Source: Planctomycetia bacterium (GTDB lineage: Bacteria > Planctomycetota > GCA-002687715). From it: DNA of 64,000 nucleotides. The notes beneath the pieces were generated by a model. The model worked only from the letters and a program-made list of their open reading frames with translations. It searched no databases and was not told the origin of the DNA. The translations under genes and the position numbers were made by a program. Below are positions 50,220 through 59,093 of this stretch, piece after piece; the stretch's first letter is position 1; each line of letters starts with the position of its first letter. The stretch spans positions 89,468-153,467 of the forward strand of contig SXUL01000088.1 in the NCBI GenBank assembly GCA_005790545.1. The letters run 5' to 3'.

Positions 50220-52838
50220 TCACTCCAGCGTGCGCTTGATCTTCTCCACCTCGAAGGCGGTGATGACGTCCTCTTCAGCGATTTGCGGGAAGTTGGCGAG
50301 CACGATGCCGCACTCGAGGCCTTCCTTCACCTCGCGCACGTCATCCTTGACGCGCTTGAGGGATTCGATGCTGCCTGTCTCCAAGACTACGATGCCGGCC
50401 CGCGAGACGCGCACCTTGGATGTGCGTTTGATGGTGCCGTTGGTGACCATGCAACCCGCAATGGTGCCGATGCGTGACACGGTCCACGTGCGCCGCACCA
50501 CCGCCTCGCCTGTGATGACTTCCTTCAGCTCCGGAGCGAGCTTGCCGGCGAGGGCATCCTTCAGCTCTTCGATGAGCTTGTAGATGACCTGATAGATGCG
50601 GATTTCGACGCTCTCGCGGTCGGCCAATTGGCGGGCAGCCATGTCCGCGGAGACGTGGAAGCCGAGGATGACCGCATCCGAGGCATCGGCGAGGGTCACG
50701 TCGGTTTCGGTGATGCCGCCAACCGCGGCGTGGATGATCTCCGGAACGATCTCCGGGTGCTTGATGTCACCAATCTCCTTCTTGAGCACTTCGAGGGAGC
50801 CGGTGACGTCGGTCTTGAGGATGAGCTTGAGGCTGGCGACGCCCTTCTTCTGGAAGAGGCTCTCGAGGGAGACGTGCGAAGCCTTCGCGATCTCCTTCTC
50901 ACGCACGAGCATCGAGCGCTTGGTGGCAATCTCTTTCGCCTTCTCGAGATCGTCCACCACGTGGAACTTGTCGCCGGCCTTGGGCAGCTCGTTGAGGCCG
51001 GTGATTTCGACGGGCATGGAAGGTCCGGCGGACTGAATGAGCTTGCCCTTCGGACCCTTGATGGCGCGGATGCGACCGTGAGCCGTTCCGCAGATGAAGA
51101 TGTCACCGCGATTCAGCGTTCCATCGGTCACGAGGAGGCGTGCGATGTTGCCTTCGCCCTTCGACTGCTCAGCTTCGAGCACTGTGCCGACCGCCGAGCG
51201 CTCCGGGTTCGCCTTCAGTTCGAGCACGTCGGCTTCGAGGGCCAGATACTCGAGGAGTTCCGCGACACCCTTCTTGGTGGTGGCGCTCGTCTCGACGATG
51301 ACGGTCTTGCCACCCCACTTTTCGTCTTGGAGGCCTTCGTTGGCCAGTTCCTGGCGCACGCGGAGGGGATTGGCCTCAGGCTTGTCGATCTTGTTCATCG
51401 CCACCACGATGGGCACGTTCGCGGCACGAGCGTGGGCGATGGCTTCCTTCGTCTGCGGCATGACGCCGTCGTCTGCTGCGACGACCAGCACCACGACGTC
51501 GGTGACCTGTGCGCCACGGGCGCGCATCTGGGTGAAGGCCCGGTGACCGGGCGTGTCGAGGAAAACCACCGCGCGGCCGTCAGCCAGTTCGACACGCGTG
51601 GCACCGATGTGCTGCGTGATGCCGCCATGTTCGCGTGCAGCGACGTTGCTCTGGCGGATGGCATCGAGAAGCGATGTCTTGCCGTGGTCGACGTGACCAA
51701 GGAAGGTGATGATCGGGCTGCGTGTGACGGAGGCGGCGTCAGTGCCCATGGTGGCGCTGGCGATGAATTCCGTCTCGACGTCCTGCTTCTCCGTGCAGGT
51801 GATTTCGCAGTTGAACTCAAGCCCCAGGAGCTCGATGGTGTCCTTGTCGAGAGGATCGTTGATCTTCACCATGCGCTTGTGGTTGACGAACAAGCGTTGA
51901 ATGATGACGTTGGCCTTCACGCCCATCTGTTCACTGAGGCCCTTGACCGTCAGCGGCAATTGGACCGTGAGTTTTTCTGGCACGGTGACTGAGGCGGCCT
52001 GACTACCGCGCTGTCCCGGTCCCATGCGTTCGCCAGGACCGCGGTCGCGGCCAATGGGACCGCGCGGTCCGGGGCCCGGACCACCCTTGCGTCCAGCGAC
52101 CACAAATGTCCGTGAGCCATCGCCGGTGCGGGTGGCAATCAGTCCACCCTGGCCAGGCCGAGCCTGCGTCGGGCGGGGAGGCTGGGTGGGAAGTGACTTG
52201 CGACCGAGAATTTCTGCCGTGCGACGGGGAGGCAATTCCCTGAGTGGCTTGGCCGGATCGGAGGTCCGGATCGGAGGTGTTGTGCCGGGAGCGACGCGCA
52301 CGATGCGCGTGGGTGGCGCAGAGAGCCTGTGCGGCTCCTGGCGCTGAGGCTCGGGCGGCCGCTCCGCAGGCGGCGGTGGAGTGCCCGCTCTGCGCACGGC
52401 AACCAGACGTGCTGGCGGTGCCTGACGCTCCGGCTCTGGGGGCGTCGGAGGCGCAGGGGGAGGTTCGATGGCTTCCGGTTGACGAGGTGCCTCGACCACA
52501 GACCGGCGCACCACGATGGTGGGGGCCGGGGTCGTGGGACGCACTTCTTCAACCACAGGTACCGCGTCAACAACCTCGACAGCCGCGCGGATTTCCGGCG
52601 CGGGCGCAGGTCCCGCAACGGTTTCAGAGACGAGCTCAGGAGGAGCACTCTCGACCACCGCGGGTGGCTTCAGGTCCTGGAGGAACGCACGGAGCATGTA
52701 CTCCTCGTGCATCTCCAGCGCAGCCATGTGATTCTTGAGGCTGATGCCGTGACGCGCCGCCTCCTCAAGGATCAACTTGGAGTCGATCCCGAGTTCCTTG
52801 GCGAGTTGGTGGACGCGCGTCTTCTTGTTCGTGGCCAT
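50220..52838 (-). CDS. infB: Translation initiation factor IF-2
   Basis: 872 aa. IF2_N-like start (VHQLAKELGIDSKLILEEA), then about 250 residues rich in Pro/Arg/Ala, then the GTPase core. G1 is FLGHVDHGKTSLLDAI, the G3 DTPGH and G4 MNKID are present, followed by domains II-IV. It delivers fMet-tRNA to the 30S subunit. The gene starts 12 nt after nusA and both would share the promoter at 54063-54091. Confidence 0.97.
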   Translation of the reverse strand: MATNKKTRVHQLAKELGIDSKLILEEAARHGISLKNHMAALEMHEEYMLRAFLQDLKPPAVVESAPPELVSETVAGPAPAPEIRAAVEVVDAVPVVEEVRPTTPAPTIVVRRSVVEAPRQPEAIEPPPAPPTPPEPERQAPPARLVAVRRAGTPPPPAERPPEPQRQEPHRLSAPPTRIVRVAPGTTPPIRTSDPAKPLRELPPRRTAEILGRKSLPTQPPRPTQARPGQGGLIATRTGDGSRTFVVAGRKGGPGPGPRGPIGRDRGPGERMGPGQRGSQAASVTVPEKLTVQLPLTVKGLSEQMGVKANVIIQRLFVNHKRMVKINDPLDKDTIELLGLEFNCEITCTEKQDVETEFIASATMGTDAASVTRSPIITFLGHVDHGKTSLLDAIRQSNVAAREHGGITQHIGATRVELADGRAVVFLDTPGHRAFTQMRARGAQVTDVVVLVVAADDGVMPQTKEAIAHARAANVPIVVAMNKIDKPEANPLRVRQELANEGLQDEKWGGKTVIVETSATTKKGVAELLEYLALEADVLELKANPERSAVGTVLEAEQSKGEGNIARLLVTDGTLNRGDIFICGTAHGRIRAIKGPKGKLIQSAGPSMPVEITGLNELPKAGDKFHVVDDLEKAKEIATKRSMLVREKEIAKASHVSLESLFQKKGVASLKLILKTDVTGSLEVLKKEIGDIKHPEIVPEIIHAAVGGITETDVTLADASDAVILGFHVSADMAARQLADRESVEIRIYQVIYKLIEELKDALAGKLAPELKEVITGEAVVRRTWTVSRIGTIAGCMVTNGTIKRTSKVRVSRAGIVVLETGSIESLKRVKDDVREVKEGLECGIVLANFPQIAEEDVITAFEVEKIKRTLE

Positions 52839-52850
52839 GCGGTCGTGGGT

Positions 52851-53921
52851 TCACTGCTCCGGTGGTGCTTCCTCGGGTGTCGCGTCCGCCGGAGAGAGCG
52901 ACGTGATGCTCGGCCGATCCTGTGGAGGACCGGCAGTGTAGATCTCGTTGTCCGTGGTGGCAGCTGCCTGCACGGTGTCATCCTTCGCACTGATGATCTG
53001 GATGTTCCAGTCGCTGAGCTTGGTGGCAAGGCGGACGTTCTGTCCCTTCTTGCCGATGGCCAGCGAGAGAAAATCCTCGGGGACGATGACTTCGGCTTGC
53101 CTCAGCTCGTCGTGCAGCGTGATGCTGTCGATTTCCGCAGGCTTGAGCGCGTTCATGATGAGCACTTCGGGCTCGTCGCTCCAGCGGATGACATCGATCT
53201 TCTCGCCACCGAGTTCATCGGTGACGTTGCGGATACGGCTGCCACGCACGCCCACGCAGGCGCCGACGCAGTCGACGCGCTGGTCATGGGAATACACAGC
53301 CATCTTGGTGCGATAGCCGGGCTCGCGGACGAGGCGCTTGATCTCGAGCGTGCCTTCGGCGATTTCGGGCACTTCGAGCTCGAACAGGCGGCGGATGAAA
53401 TCCTCGCTTGTACGCGAGAGTTCCACCTGGACCCGCGGGCCCGTCAAGCGCACATCCTTGATGATGGCGCGGATGCGGTCTCCGACGCGGGGGAGTTCCC
53501 CGCGGATGCGATCCGTGCGCCGCAGCACGCCTTCGGAGCGGCCGAGCGTCACCACGATGTCATCGCGATCGAAGCGCGAAACAGTCCCTGTGACGAGCTC
53601 GCCTCTGCGGGCCGCGTATTCGTTCATGACCGCGGCGTGCTCGGCCTCGCGGTTGCTCTGGATCATCACCTGCTTGGCGGACTGTGCGGCAATGCGTCCC
53701 AAGGTGCTCACGTCGATGGGGACGCCATTGACGGAGGCGAAGATGTTTCCGGACTTGCGGTCCAGACGCACCACGACCTGGACGGCCTCTTCATGCCGCT
53801 TGAGGATCGCAGCCTCGATGGCAGATTCGAGGCCCTGATAGGTGATCTCCGGGTCGATGTCGCGGTCGCGGCTGATGGCTTCCACCAACCGGATCAGTTC
53901 GGCACCGTTGATCGCACTCAT
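52851..53921 (-). CDS. nusA: Transcription termination/antitermination factor NusA
   Basis: 356 aa. N-terminal RNAP-binding domain, S1 domain (ELVTGTVSRFDRDDIVV) and two KH domains (VDCVGACVGVRGSRIRNV, SLAIGKKGQNVRLATKL). It lacks the C-terminal acidic repeats of the E. coli protein, as in most non-gamma lineages; an acidic Pro-rich tail is present instead. The start at 53921 follows GGAGGTGG. rimP, usually upstream of nusA, is absent. The leader upstream carries a terminator-like hairpin. Confidence 0.95.
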   Translation of the reverse strand: MSAINGAELIRLVEAISRDRDIDPEITYQGLESAIEAAILKRHEEAVQVVVRLDRKSGNIFASVNGVPIDVSTLGRIAAQSAKQVMIQSNREAEHAAVMNEYAARRGELVTGTVSRFDRDDIVVTLGRSEGVLRRTDRIRGELPRVGDRIRAIIKDVRLTGPRVQVELSRTSEDFIRRLFELEVPEIAEGTLEIKRLVREPGYRTKMAVYSHDQRVDCVGACVGVRGSRIRNVTDELGGEKIDVIRWSDEPEVLIMNALKPAEIDSITLHDELRQAEVIVPEDFLSLAIGKKGQNVRLATKLSDWNIQIISAKDDTVQAAATTDNEIYTAGPPQDRPSITSLSPADATPEEAPPEQ

Positions 53922-53988
53922 GTACCACCTCCGCTCAGGCTCGGTCTTGCGGGGCAAAACGCGATCCCGCCGCAGCAGTTGCTGCGGT

Positions 53989-54017
53989 AAAAAAACGAAG
54001 CCCGGACTTGCGCTTCG
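53989..54017 (-). terminator. Leader terminator / putative attenuator of the nusA-infB operon
   Basis: On the minus strand a CGAAGC...GCTTCG stem (6 bp, 10-nt loop) is followed at once by TTTTTTT. It lies between a good promoter (54063-54091) and the nusA start, 68 nt before the ATG. A second hairpin CCGCAGCA/TGCTGCGG (53970-53987) follows. No gene lies upstream on this strand, so its target must be the nusA leader itself. Confidence 0.65.
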
Positions 54018-54062
54018 CCCGCCGGCCGCACGGCCCACGCCGTGTCTTCAACCGACGTGGTC

Positions 54063-54091
54063 AGGGTAGCGAAGTGGCGAGCAAGCGTCAA
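54063..54091 (-). promoter_or_regulatory. Promoter of the nusA-infB-DUF503-rbfA operon
   Basis: On the minus strand TTGACG (54091 to 54086), a 17-bp spacer and TACCCT (54068 to 54063). It gives a leader of about 135 nt. The spacing is ideal and the -35 differs from TTGACA at one base. Confidence 0.7.
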
Positions 54092-54146
54092 GGAACGGAA
54101 CCCTTCCCGTGCATTGGACTTCCGCCCGCCCCTATGATCCGGAGCC

Positions 54147-55388
54147 ATGGATTCCGCAAGGCAACAACTGTTGCGCACCGTTCTGGCTGCCGCCATCGGC
54201 ATCGTGCTTGTTGTCGCGAGCACCGTCTTTGCACGCCTGCGTGTCACCGAGTTCATGGACCGCGCTCTGGAACGCGAGGCGGAGGATGCGAGTGGCTACC
54301 TCGGTGTCCGCGTCGAGGATGTCCTGGCGGTGGAGGCGGAGGCGCTCAGCGGACGTGGCGCACGGCCGGAACTGGCGAATCCGCGCACGTGGGAGCGCTC
54401 GTTCGATTCCGTCGTGCGCGAGGTGGGGAAGTTCCCGGGTTTCATCGGACTCGGGGTGCGTACGGGAGGCAGATCTTTCGCGAGCGCAGGATTCGCTCCG
54501 TACGGTGATGTGCTTGCGCAAGGCGAGCGGGTGCGCCTCGACTCCGCGGGCACCGTCCTCAGTCGCGTACGCCTTCCAGGCGCGACCCATGTCGAGGTGG
54601 TGCTCGCGCGCACCAGCCAACAGCACCTCGAAGAGCGGCGCAGGTTGCTGGATTTCGTCGCCTTTGTTCCTGTCGCGGTGGCCGTGGCTGCGTGGGTCGT
54701 CGTGCTCTCCTTCTGGTATTTCGGACGTGGCGTGCGCAGGGTCATCGAGACACAACGGCGTTCTGCAGCGCGGCTCGCCGTGATGTCCGAAGCAGCGCGC
54801 GGCATCGCCCACGAAGTTCGCAATCCGATGAACGCTGTCTCGCTCACACTGCAATTCGTGGAGCGCTACAGCGCCCGCAACGGCCGGATGCCCGAGGGCG
54901 GCGAGTTCCGCCGTGTGCACCAGGAATTGGATCAGGTGAATCAGGTGGTGGACGGGTTTGTCCGTTTGGCGCGCGCGGAGGAGATGGAACTCGCGGAGGT
55001 CAGACTGGAGGAGATTCTCTTCGCTGCGGGTGCCTGCTTTGACGCGTCATCCGCACAACCGCTCCTCATGGCGCCTGTGCCGCAAATCACCGTGCGTGCG
55101 GACAAGGCGCGGCTCGTGGAGGTGCTCAGAGTTCTCTGGGGGCCGCTGCATCCCGCGGGTACGTGCGAAGCGAGGCCTGAAATCCGTGTGGACCTCTCCC
55201 GGAACGACGTCGCGATCGAACTCAGCCGGAAGCGTTCGCTGGCCGCGGATGAGCAGCGCCGCTCGTCGCCGCTCCTGGCTCAAACGTTGGTGCGCCTTGT
55301 GCTTGAAGTGCATGGCGGATCGTTCACGCATTCGACGGACGATGCGGGATACGAACGATCGCGGATCACGCTGCCGCTGTCCCGCTGA
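54147..55388 (+). CDS. Membrane histidine kinase with degenerate ATPase domain
   Basis: 413 aa. Two transmembrane segments (about 8-30 and 170-195) flank a periplasmic sensor region of about 140 residues. The HisKA helix is intact: GIAHEVRNPMNAVSLTL with the phosphoacceptor His. The HATPase_c region is not: the N-box is VLWGPLHPAG and there is no D-x-G-x-G G1 box; only LVLEVHGGSF and the final ITLPL resemble the fold. It may be a pseudokinase or phosphatase, or act through another kinase. TATGAT ends 8 nt before the ATG. The response-regulator gene follows 36 nt later. Confidence 0.8.
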   Translation: MDSARQQLLRTVLAAAIGIVLVVASTVFARLRVTEFMDRALEREAEDASGYLGVRVEDVLAVEAEALSGRGARPELANPRTWERSFDSVVREVGKFPGFIGLGVRTGGRSFASAGFAPYGDVLAQGERVRLDSAGTVLSRVRLPGATHVEVVLARTSQQHLEERRRLLDFVAFVPVAVAVAAWVVVLSFWYFGRGVRRVIETQRRSAARLAVMSEAARGIAHEVRNPMNAVSLTLQFVERYSARNGRMPEGGEFRRVHQELDQVNQVVDGFVRLARAEEMELAEVRLEEILFAAGACFDASSAQPLLMAPVPQITVRADKARLVEVLRVLWGPLHPAGTCEARPEIRVDLSRNDVAIELSRKRSLAADEQRRSSPLLAQTLVRLVLEVHGGSFTHSTDDAGYERSRITLPLSR

Positions 55389-55424
55389 TGGACCGCGATT
55401 TGGCTGCTTGGTAGCTTCGTCACC

Positions 55425-56807
55425 ATGGGGAACACCACTCCCGCGCGCATCCTGATTGTGGATGACGACGCCGCGCAGCTGCGCGCGCTCGCGGACCTCC
55501 TGCCACTTGATGGATTCGAGATCCTGACCGCAGGTTCTTCTGCGGAGGCGCTCGACCGCCTGCAACGCCAGCCGGTGGATCTCGTGCTCACGGACTTTTT
55601 CATGCCGGGCACGGACGGACTCGCCTTTCTTGGCAAAGCGCGTCAGCAGGGTGTGCGTGTCCCCTTTGTTCTGATGACGGCTTTCGGCACGCTCGACGTC
55701 GCTGTCTCCGCGTTGCGCGCCGGCATGGCGGATTTTGTCACCAAGCCCATCGACGCAAGTCTGCTCGTACACCGGCTGCGCGCGGCTCTTGAGCTGGAGA
55801 ATCTGCGTTCGGAAGTGGCTGTGCTGAAAACCGCGTTGCCGGATGCCGAGGATCCGCTCGGGCTCATCGGACCCTCGAAACGCTTTCAGGAACTCCTCAG
55901 CACTGCGCGGCGCGTGGCCCAGAGCACCGCCACCGTGCTGCTGCTCGGTGAGAGCGGGACGGGCAAGGAACTGTTGGCGCGCACGCTGCATGTTCAGAGC
56001 GCACGACGCAGCGGACCCTTCGTGGCCGTGAATTGTGCGGCCATCCCCGAGAACCTCCTTGAAGCCGAGCTCTTCGGTTCCGTGAAGGGCGCCTACACGG
56101 GCGCGAACGCGGATCGGCAGGGCCGGTTCGAGGCCGCCGCATCAGGAACTCTGTTTCTCGATGAGATCGGGGAATTGCCGTTCGCGTTGCAGCCGAAGCT
56201 GCTGCGCGTCTTGCAGGACCATGTCATCGAGCCGGTGGGCGGGACGCCGCGTGCTGTGGACGTGCGCCTCGTCGCGGCGACGCACCGCGACTTGGCGGCC
56301 ATGGTGAAGGATGGCCGCTTCAGAGAAGACCTCTTCTATCGCCTGAATGTCATTCCGTTGCGGGTGCCTGCGCTGCGTGAGCGCGCGGAGGACATCCTGC
56401 CGCTCGCGGAACATTTTCTCCGCAAGTTCTCACGGGAGAACAACCGTCACCTTGCCTTCAGCCGGGATGCGACGGAGCGGCTCATTGCAGCGCGTTGGCC
56501 TGGCAACGTGCGTGAACTCGAGAACGCAGTCGAGCGCGCCGTGGTGCTCGCCACGACGGACGTGATCGAGCCGGTGGATCTGTTCGGCGGAGGCTTGCCC
56601 GAAAACGCCGGACGGGTGCAGGGCCTCGCCGCCACGGTTCTGGATGCCGCCGTCGGCATGGATGATCTGGAGCGCGCGCTGCTCGAGGAGGCGCTGGAGC
56701 GCGCCTGTGGCAACGTGTCGCAAGCGGCCCGACTGCTCGGACTTTCGCGCCGCACCATGCAGTATCGCGCCGGGAAACTGGGGCTCTCCGGGGGCGACGA
56801 GCCATGA
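55425..56807 (+). CDS. NtrC-family sigma-54-dependent response regulator
   Basis: 460 aa. Receiver domain (about 5-120; ILIVDDDAAQL, VLTDFFMPG with the phospho-Asp, FVTKPID), AAA+ domain (about 145-375; LGESGTGKE, GAYTGAN as the GAFTGA loop, FLDEIGELP, VRLVAATHRDL), and a C-terminal Fis-type helix-turn-helix (NVSQAARLLGLSRRTMQY). All ATPase motifs are canonical, unlike the FHA regulator at 43.7 kb. It would activate sigma-54 promoters. The stop overlaps thiS by ATGA. Confidence 0.93.
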   Translation: MGNTTPARILIVDDDAAQLRALADLLPLDGFEILTAGSSAEALDRLQRQPVDLVLTDFFMPGTDGLAFLGKARQQGVRVPFVLMTAFGTLDVAVSALRAGMADFVTKPIDASLLVHRLRAALELENLRSEVAVLKTALPDAEDPLGLIGPSKRFQELLSTARRVAQSTATVLLLGESGTGKELLARTLHVQSARRSGPFVAVNCAAIPENLLEAELFGSVKGAYTGANADRQGRFEAAASGTLFLDEIGELPFALQPKLLRVLQDHVIEPVGGTPRAVDVRLVAATHRDLAAMVKDGRFREDLFYRLNVIPLRVPALRERAEDILPLAEHFLRKFSRENNRHLAFSRDATERLIAARWPGNVRELENAVERAVVLATTDVIEPVDLFGGGLPENAGRVQGLAATVLDAAVGMDDLERALLEEALERACGNVSQAARLLGLSRRTMQYRAGKLGLSGGDEP

Positions 56808-57013
56808 TCACTCTGGAATTGACACTCAATGGCAGCCTGCGCAGCTTCGAAGGACCGCTCAGTGTGGCCGCGTTGATTGCCTGCCTTGGAGCCCCGCGGG
56901 ACGCCGTGGCCGTGGAAGTGGACCGCAAGGTGATTCCGCGCACCGAGCACGCCGAGCACATGTTGTGCGGCGGCGAACGGGTCGAGATCGTGACTCTTGT
57001 GGGTGGAGGTTGA
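56804..57013 (+). CDS. thiS: Sulfur carrier protein ThiS
   Basis: 69 aa ubiquitin-fold protein ending in VGGG; the C-terminal Gly-Gly is the site of adenylation and thiocarboxylation in thiazole synthesis. LTLNGSLRSFEGPLSV and IPRTEHAEHML match the family. Its ATG overlaps the response-regulator stop. thiG starts 3 nt later. No TPP riboswitch was seen in the short spacers. Confidence 0.9.
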   Translation: MITLELTLNGSLRSFEGPLSVAALIACLGAPRDAVAVEVDRKVIPRTEHAEHMLCGGERVEIVTLVGGG

Positions 57014-57016
57014 ACG

Positions 57017-57817
57017 ATGTCCGGCAGCGTCATGATGGTCGGAGGAAGGGCGTTTGCTTCGCGCTTGATTCTCGGCACGGGCAAGTACCCGACGCATGAA
57101 CTCATGCGCGCCGCACACGAGGCCGCAGGGGTCGACATGGTCACAGTGGCTGTCCGCCGCGTGGACCTCAGCGGCAAGTCCGGCCCGAGCCTGCTCGATT
57201 TCATTGATCGTCAACGCATCAGCCTCCTGCCCAATACGGCGGGCTGCTACACGGTCGAAGACGCCTTGCGGGCCGCTCGTCTCGGCCGCGAGGCTCTGGC
57301 AACAGAGTTCGTGAAGCTTGAGGTGCTGGGAGACGAGAAGACCTTGCTCCCCGATGTGACAGGCACACTCGAAGCCACGCGCGAACTGGTGCGCGAAGGC
57401 TTCAAGGTCATGGTTTACACCAGCGATGATCCGCTCATCGCGCGCAAACTTGCGGATCTTGGCGCGGCCGCGGTCATGCCCGCGGGCTCACCCATCGGCT
57501 CCGGCCTCGGTGTCCTCAACCCCGTGAACCTCCGTCTCATCCTCGAAGAGGTGCAGGTGCCGGTCATTCTGGATGCGGGAGTGGGGACTGCATCCGACGT
57601 GACGCTCGCGATGGAGCTTGGTGTGGACGGCATTCTGCTCAACACGGGCGTTGCGCTCGCGAAGGACCCCGTGCTCATGGCAGACGCCATGGCGGCGGCC
57701 TGTCATGCAGGACGTGCCGCGTTTCTCGCGGGACGCATTCCAAGGAAGCTCCATGGTTCCGCCTCCTCGCCGCTCGAAGGTCATTTCGCTGAGCCGCCGC
57801 GGCGCGGCCGGACGTGA
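57017..57817 (+). CDS. thiG: Thiazole synthase ThiG
   Basis: 266 aa TIM-barrel enzyme that builds the thiazole phosphate of thiamine from DXP, dehydroglycine and ThiS-COSH. Motifs: [41 protein letters not shown] with the Schiff-base Lys region, and [29 protein letters not shown] binds the phosphate. The C-terminal tail (about 12 residues) is longer than usual and overlaps the next gene. thiE, thiF and thiH are not in this window. Confidence 0.95.
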   Translation: MSGSVMMVGGRAFASRLILGTGKYPTHELMRAAHEAAGVDMVTVAVRRVDLSGKSGPSLLDFIDRQRISLLPNTAGCYTVEDALRAARLGREALATEFVKLEVLGDEKTLLPDVTGTLEATRELVREGFKVMVYTSDDPLIARKLADLGAAAVMPAGSPIGSGLGVLNPVNLRLILEEVQVPVILDAGVGTASDVTLAMELGVDGILLNTGVALAKDPVLMADAMAAACHAGRAAFLAGRIPRKLHGSASSPLEGHFAEPPRRGRT

Positions 57818-58590
57818 GTTCTTTTCCCGGCCTTGTATTGCTCGTGGCGCTGCCTCTCTCCCTGACGGCTGCGTGGTTGTTTCAGAAGTTGCACCGGCCG
57901 GAGGCGCAGCCCGTCGGACGAGCGAGCGGGGAAGCAGCATTGATGGCACTGCTCGTCTTTGCGGGAGTCCAACTCTTGCGCGCGGGAATCGCACCGTTCT
58001 TTCCGCGTGAGGAGGAATGGCTGCGACGCTTGCTGGACATGTCCGCGCTGCTGCTCGGCGCGGTACTCATGCTGCTCGTGATGGCCCGGGGTGCGGTTCT
58101 CGTTGCAGGAGGAGCCGCTCGTGCGCGTCAGGCCCTGCTGGGTATGTGCGCCTACGTGGCCGCCTTTCCGCTGGTGCTCGGCGTGCACTGGCTCACGTCC
58201 TTTCTCCCCGAGAGCGCAGGCACGCGGCAGGCGACGCTCGCGTTCCTCGCGGATGCGCCCGCCGCACGTGTAGCGCTCATGACCGTTCTCCTGATGACGG
58301 TGGTGCCGCTATTCGAGGAACTCGTGTTCAGGGGCTTTCTGCTCCGCGGACTCGAAGGCATGAGCGCGCAATTGATCACGAACCGGAGGCTCGGCCGGCA
58401 GCTTGCGGTGCTGGCAACGGCCCTTTGTTTTGCGGCGGTGCATGAGCGTGCCGCCATGCCGGCCATCTTCGTGATCGGCCTGTTGCTGGGCTGGATCGCG
58501 CTTGCGGGTGGAGGACTGTGGGCGGCCATCGCCTTTCACGCGCTGCACAATGGCGTGACCGTGGCCGTGCACCTTGCAGGAGTTGAATGA
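57814..58590 (+). CDS. CPBP-family intramembrane metalloprotease
   Basis: 258 aa with about eight hydrophobic segments. The three CPBP (Abi) motifs are present: LFEELVFRG (E-E-x-x-x-R), CFAAVHE (F-x-x-x-H) and AFHALHNG (H-x-x-x-N/B-like). This family includes prenyl-protein peptidases and bacteriocin-immunity proteins; substrate is unknown. The GTG start overlaps the thiG stop (GTGA) and the gene ends on the next start. It is thus translationally coupled on both sides. Confidence 0.88.
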   Translation: MSSFPGLVLLVALPLSLTAAWLFQKLHRPEAQPVGRASGEAALMALLVFAGVQLLRAGIAPFFPREEEWLRRLLDMSALLLGAVLMLLVMARGAVLVAGGAARARQALLGMCAYVAAFPLVLGVHWLTSFLPESAGTRQATLAFLADAPAARVALMTVLLMTVVPLFEELVFRGFLLRGLEGMSAQLITNRRLGRQLAVLATALCFAAVHERAAMPAIFVIGLLLGWIALAGGGLWAAIAFHALHNGVTVAVHLAGVE

Positions 58591-59093
58591 TGGCCGGATC
58601 GACCTTGATGAAGCCTCTTGATCGCGGAGCCGTTGCGGATGGTGCCTTCGTTGCAGGCGAGGTGAGTCTCGGACGACTCTCGTCCATCTGGTGCGGATGT
58701 GTCGTGCGCGCCGACGTGGCCGCGATCCGCATCGGTGTGGCGACGAACATCCAGGATCTCACGGTCATTCATCCGCAGCACGACGAAGACGTGGAAATCG
58801 GCGACGAGGTGACCGTGGGCCACAAGGCCGTGATTCACTGCCGGCGCGTCGGAGCACTGAGCCTCATCGGCATCGGTGCGGTGCTCCTGCCGGGTGCCGT
58901 GGTGGGCGAGAAGTGCATCATCGGTGCAGGCGCGCTTCTCACCATGGGGCAGCAGATTCCTGATCGTTCTCTCGTGCTCGGCAGCCCGGCGCGTGTGGTG
59001 CGACGCCTGCGACCAGACGAGATCGAAAGCCTCTACGAATCTGCCGAGCGCTATGTGCACCTGGCCCGCTTCCACGGAGCCATTTTCAGCTGA
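58587..59093 (+). CDS. Gamma-carbonic-anhydrase-like left-handed beta-helix protein
   Basis: 168 aa hexapeptide-repeat protein. The gamma-CA zinc ligands are visible as His in LTVIHPQ, in TVGHKAVIH (two His) and the surrounding repeats. Such proteins (YrdA/PaaY-type) may hydrate CO2 or act as thioesterases. PaaY-like function would fit the aromatic-CoA island, but the genes are 50 kb apart. It is the last gene of the HK-RR-thiSG operon; its end overlaps the convergent RluA-family gene by 8 nt. Confidence 0.87.
   Translation: MMAGSTLMKPLDRGAVADGAFVAGEVSLGRLSSIWCGCVVRADVAAIRIGVATNIQDLTVIHPQHDEDVEIGDEVTVGHKAVIHCRRVGALSLIGIGAVLLPGAVVGEKCIIGAGALLTMGQQIPDRSLVLGSPARVVRRLRPDEIESLYESAERYVHLARFHGAIFS

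Noticed and set aside
50628..53990. Long plus-strand frames over infB and nusA
   Set aside because: Antisense shadows of highly conserved genes.
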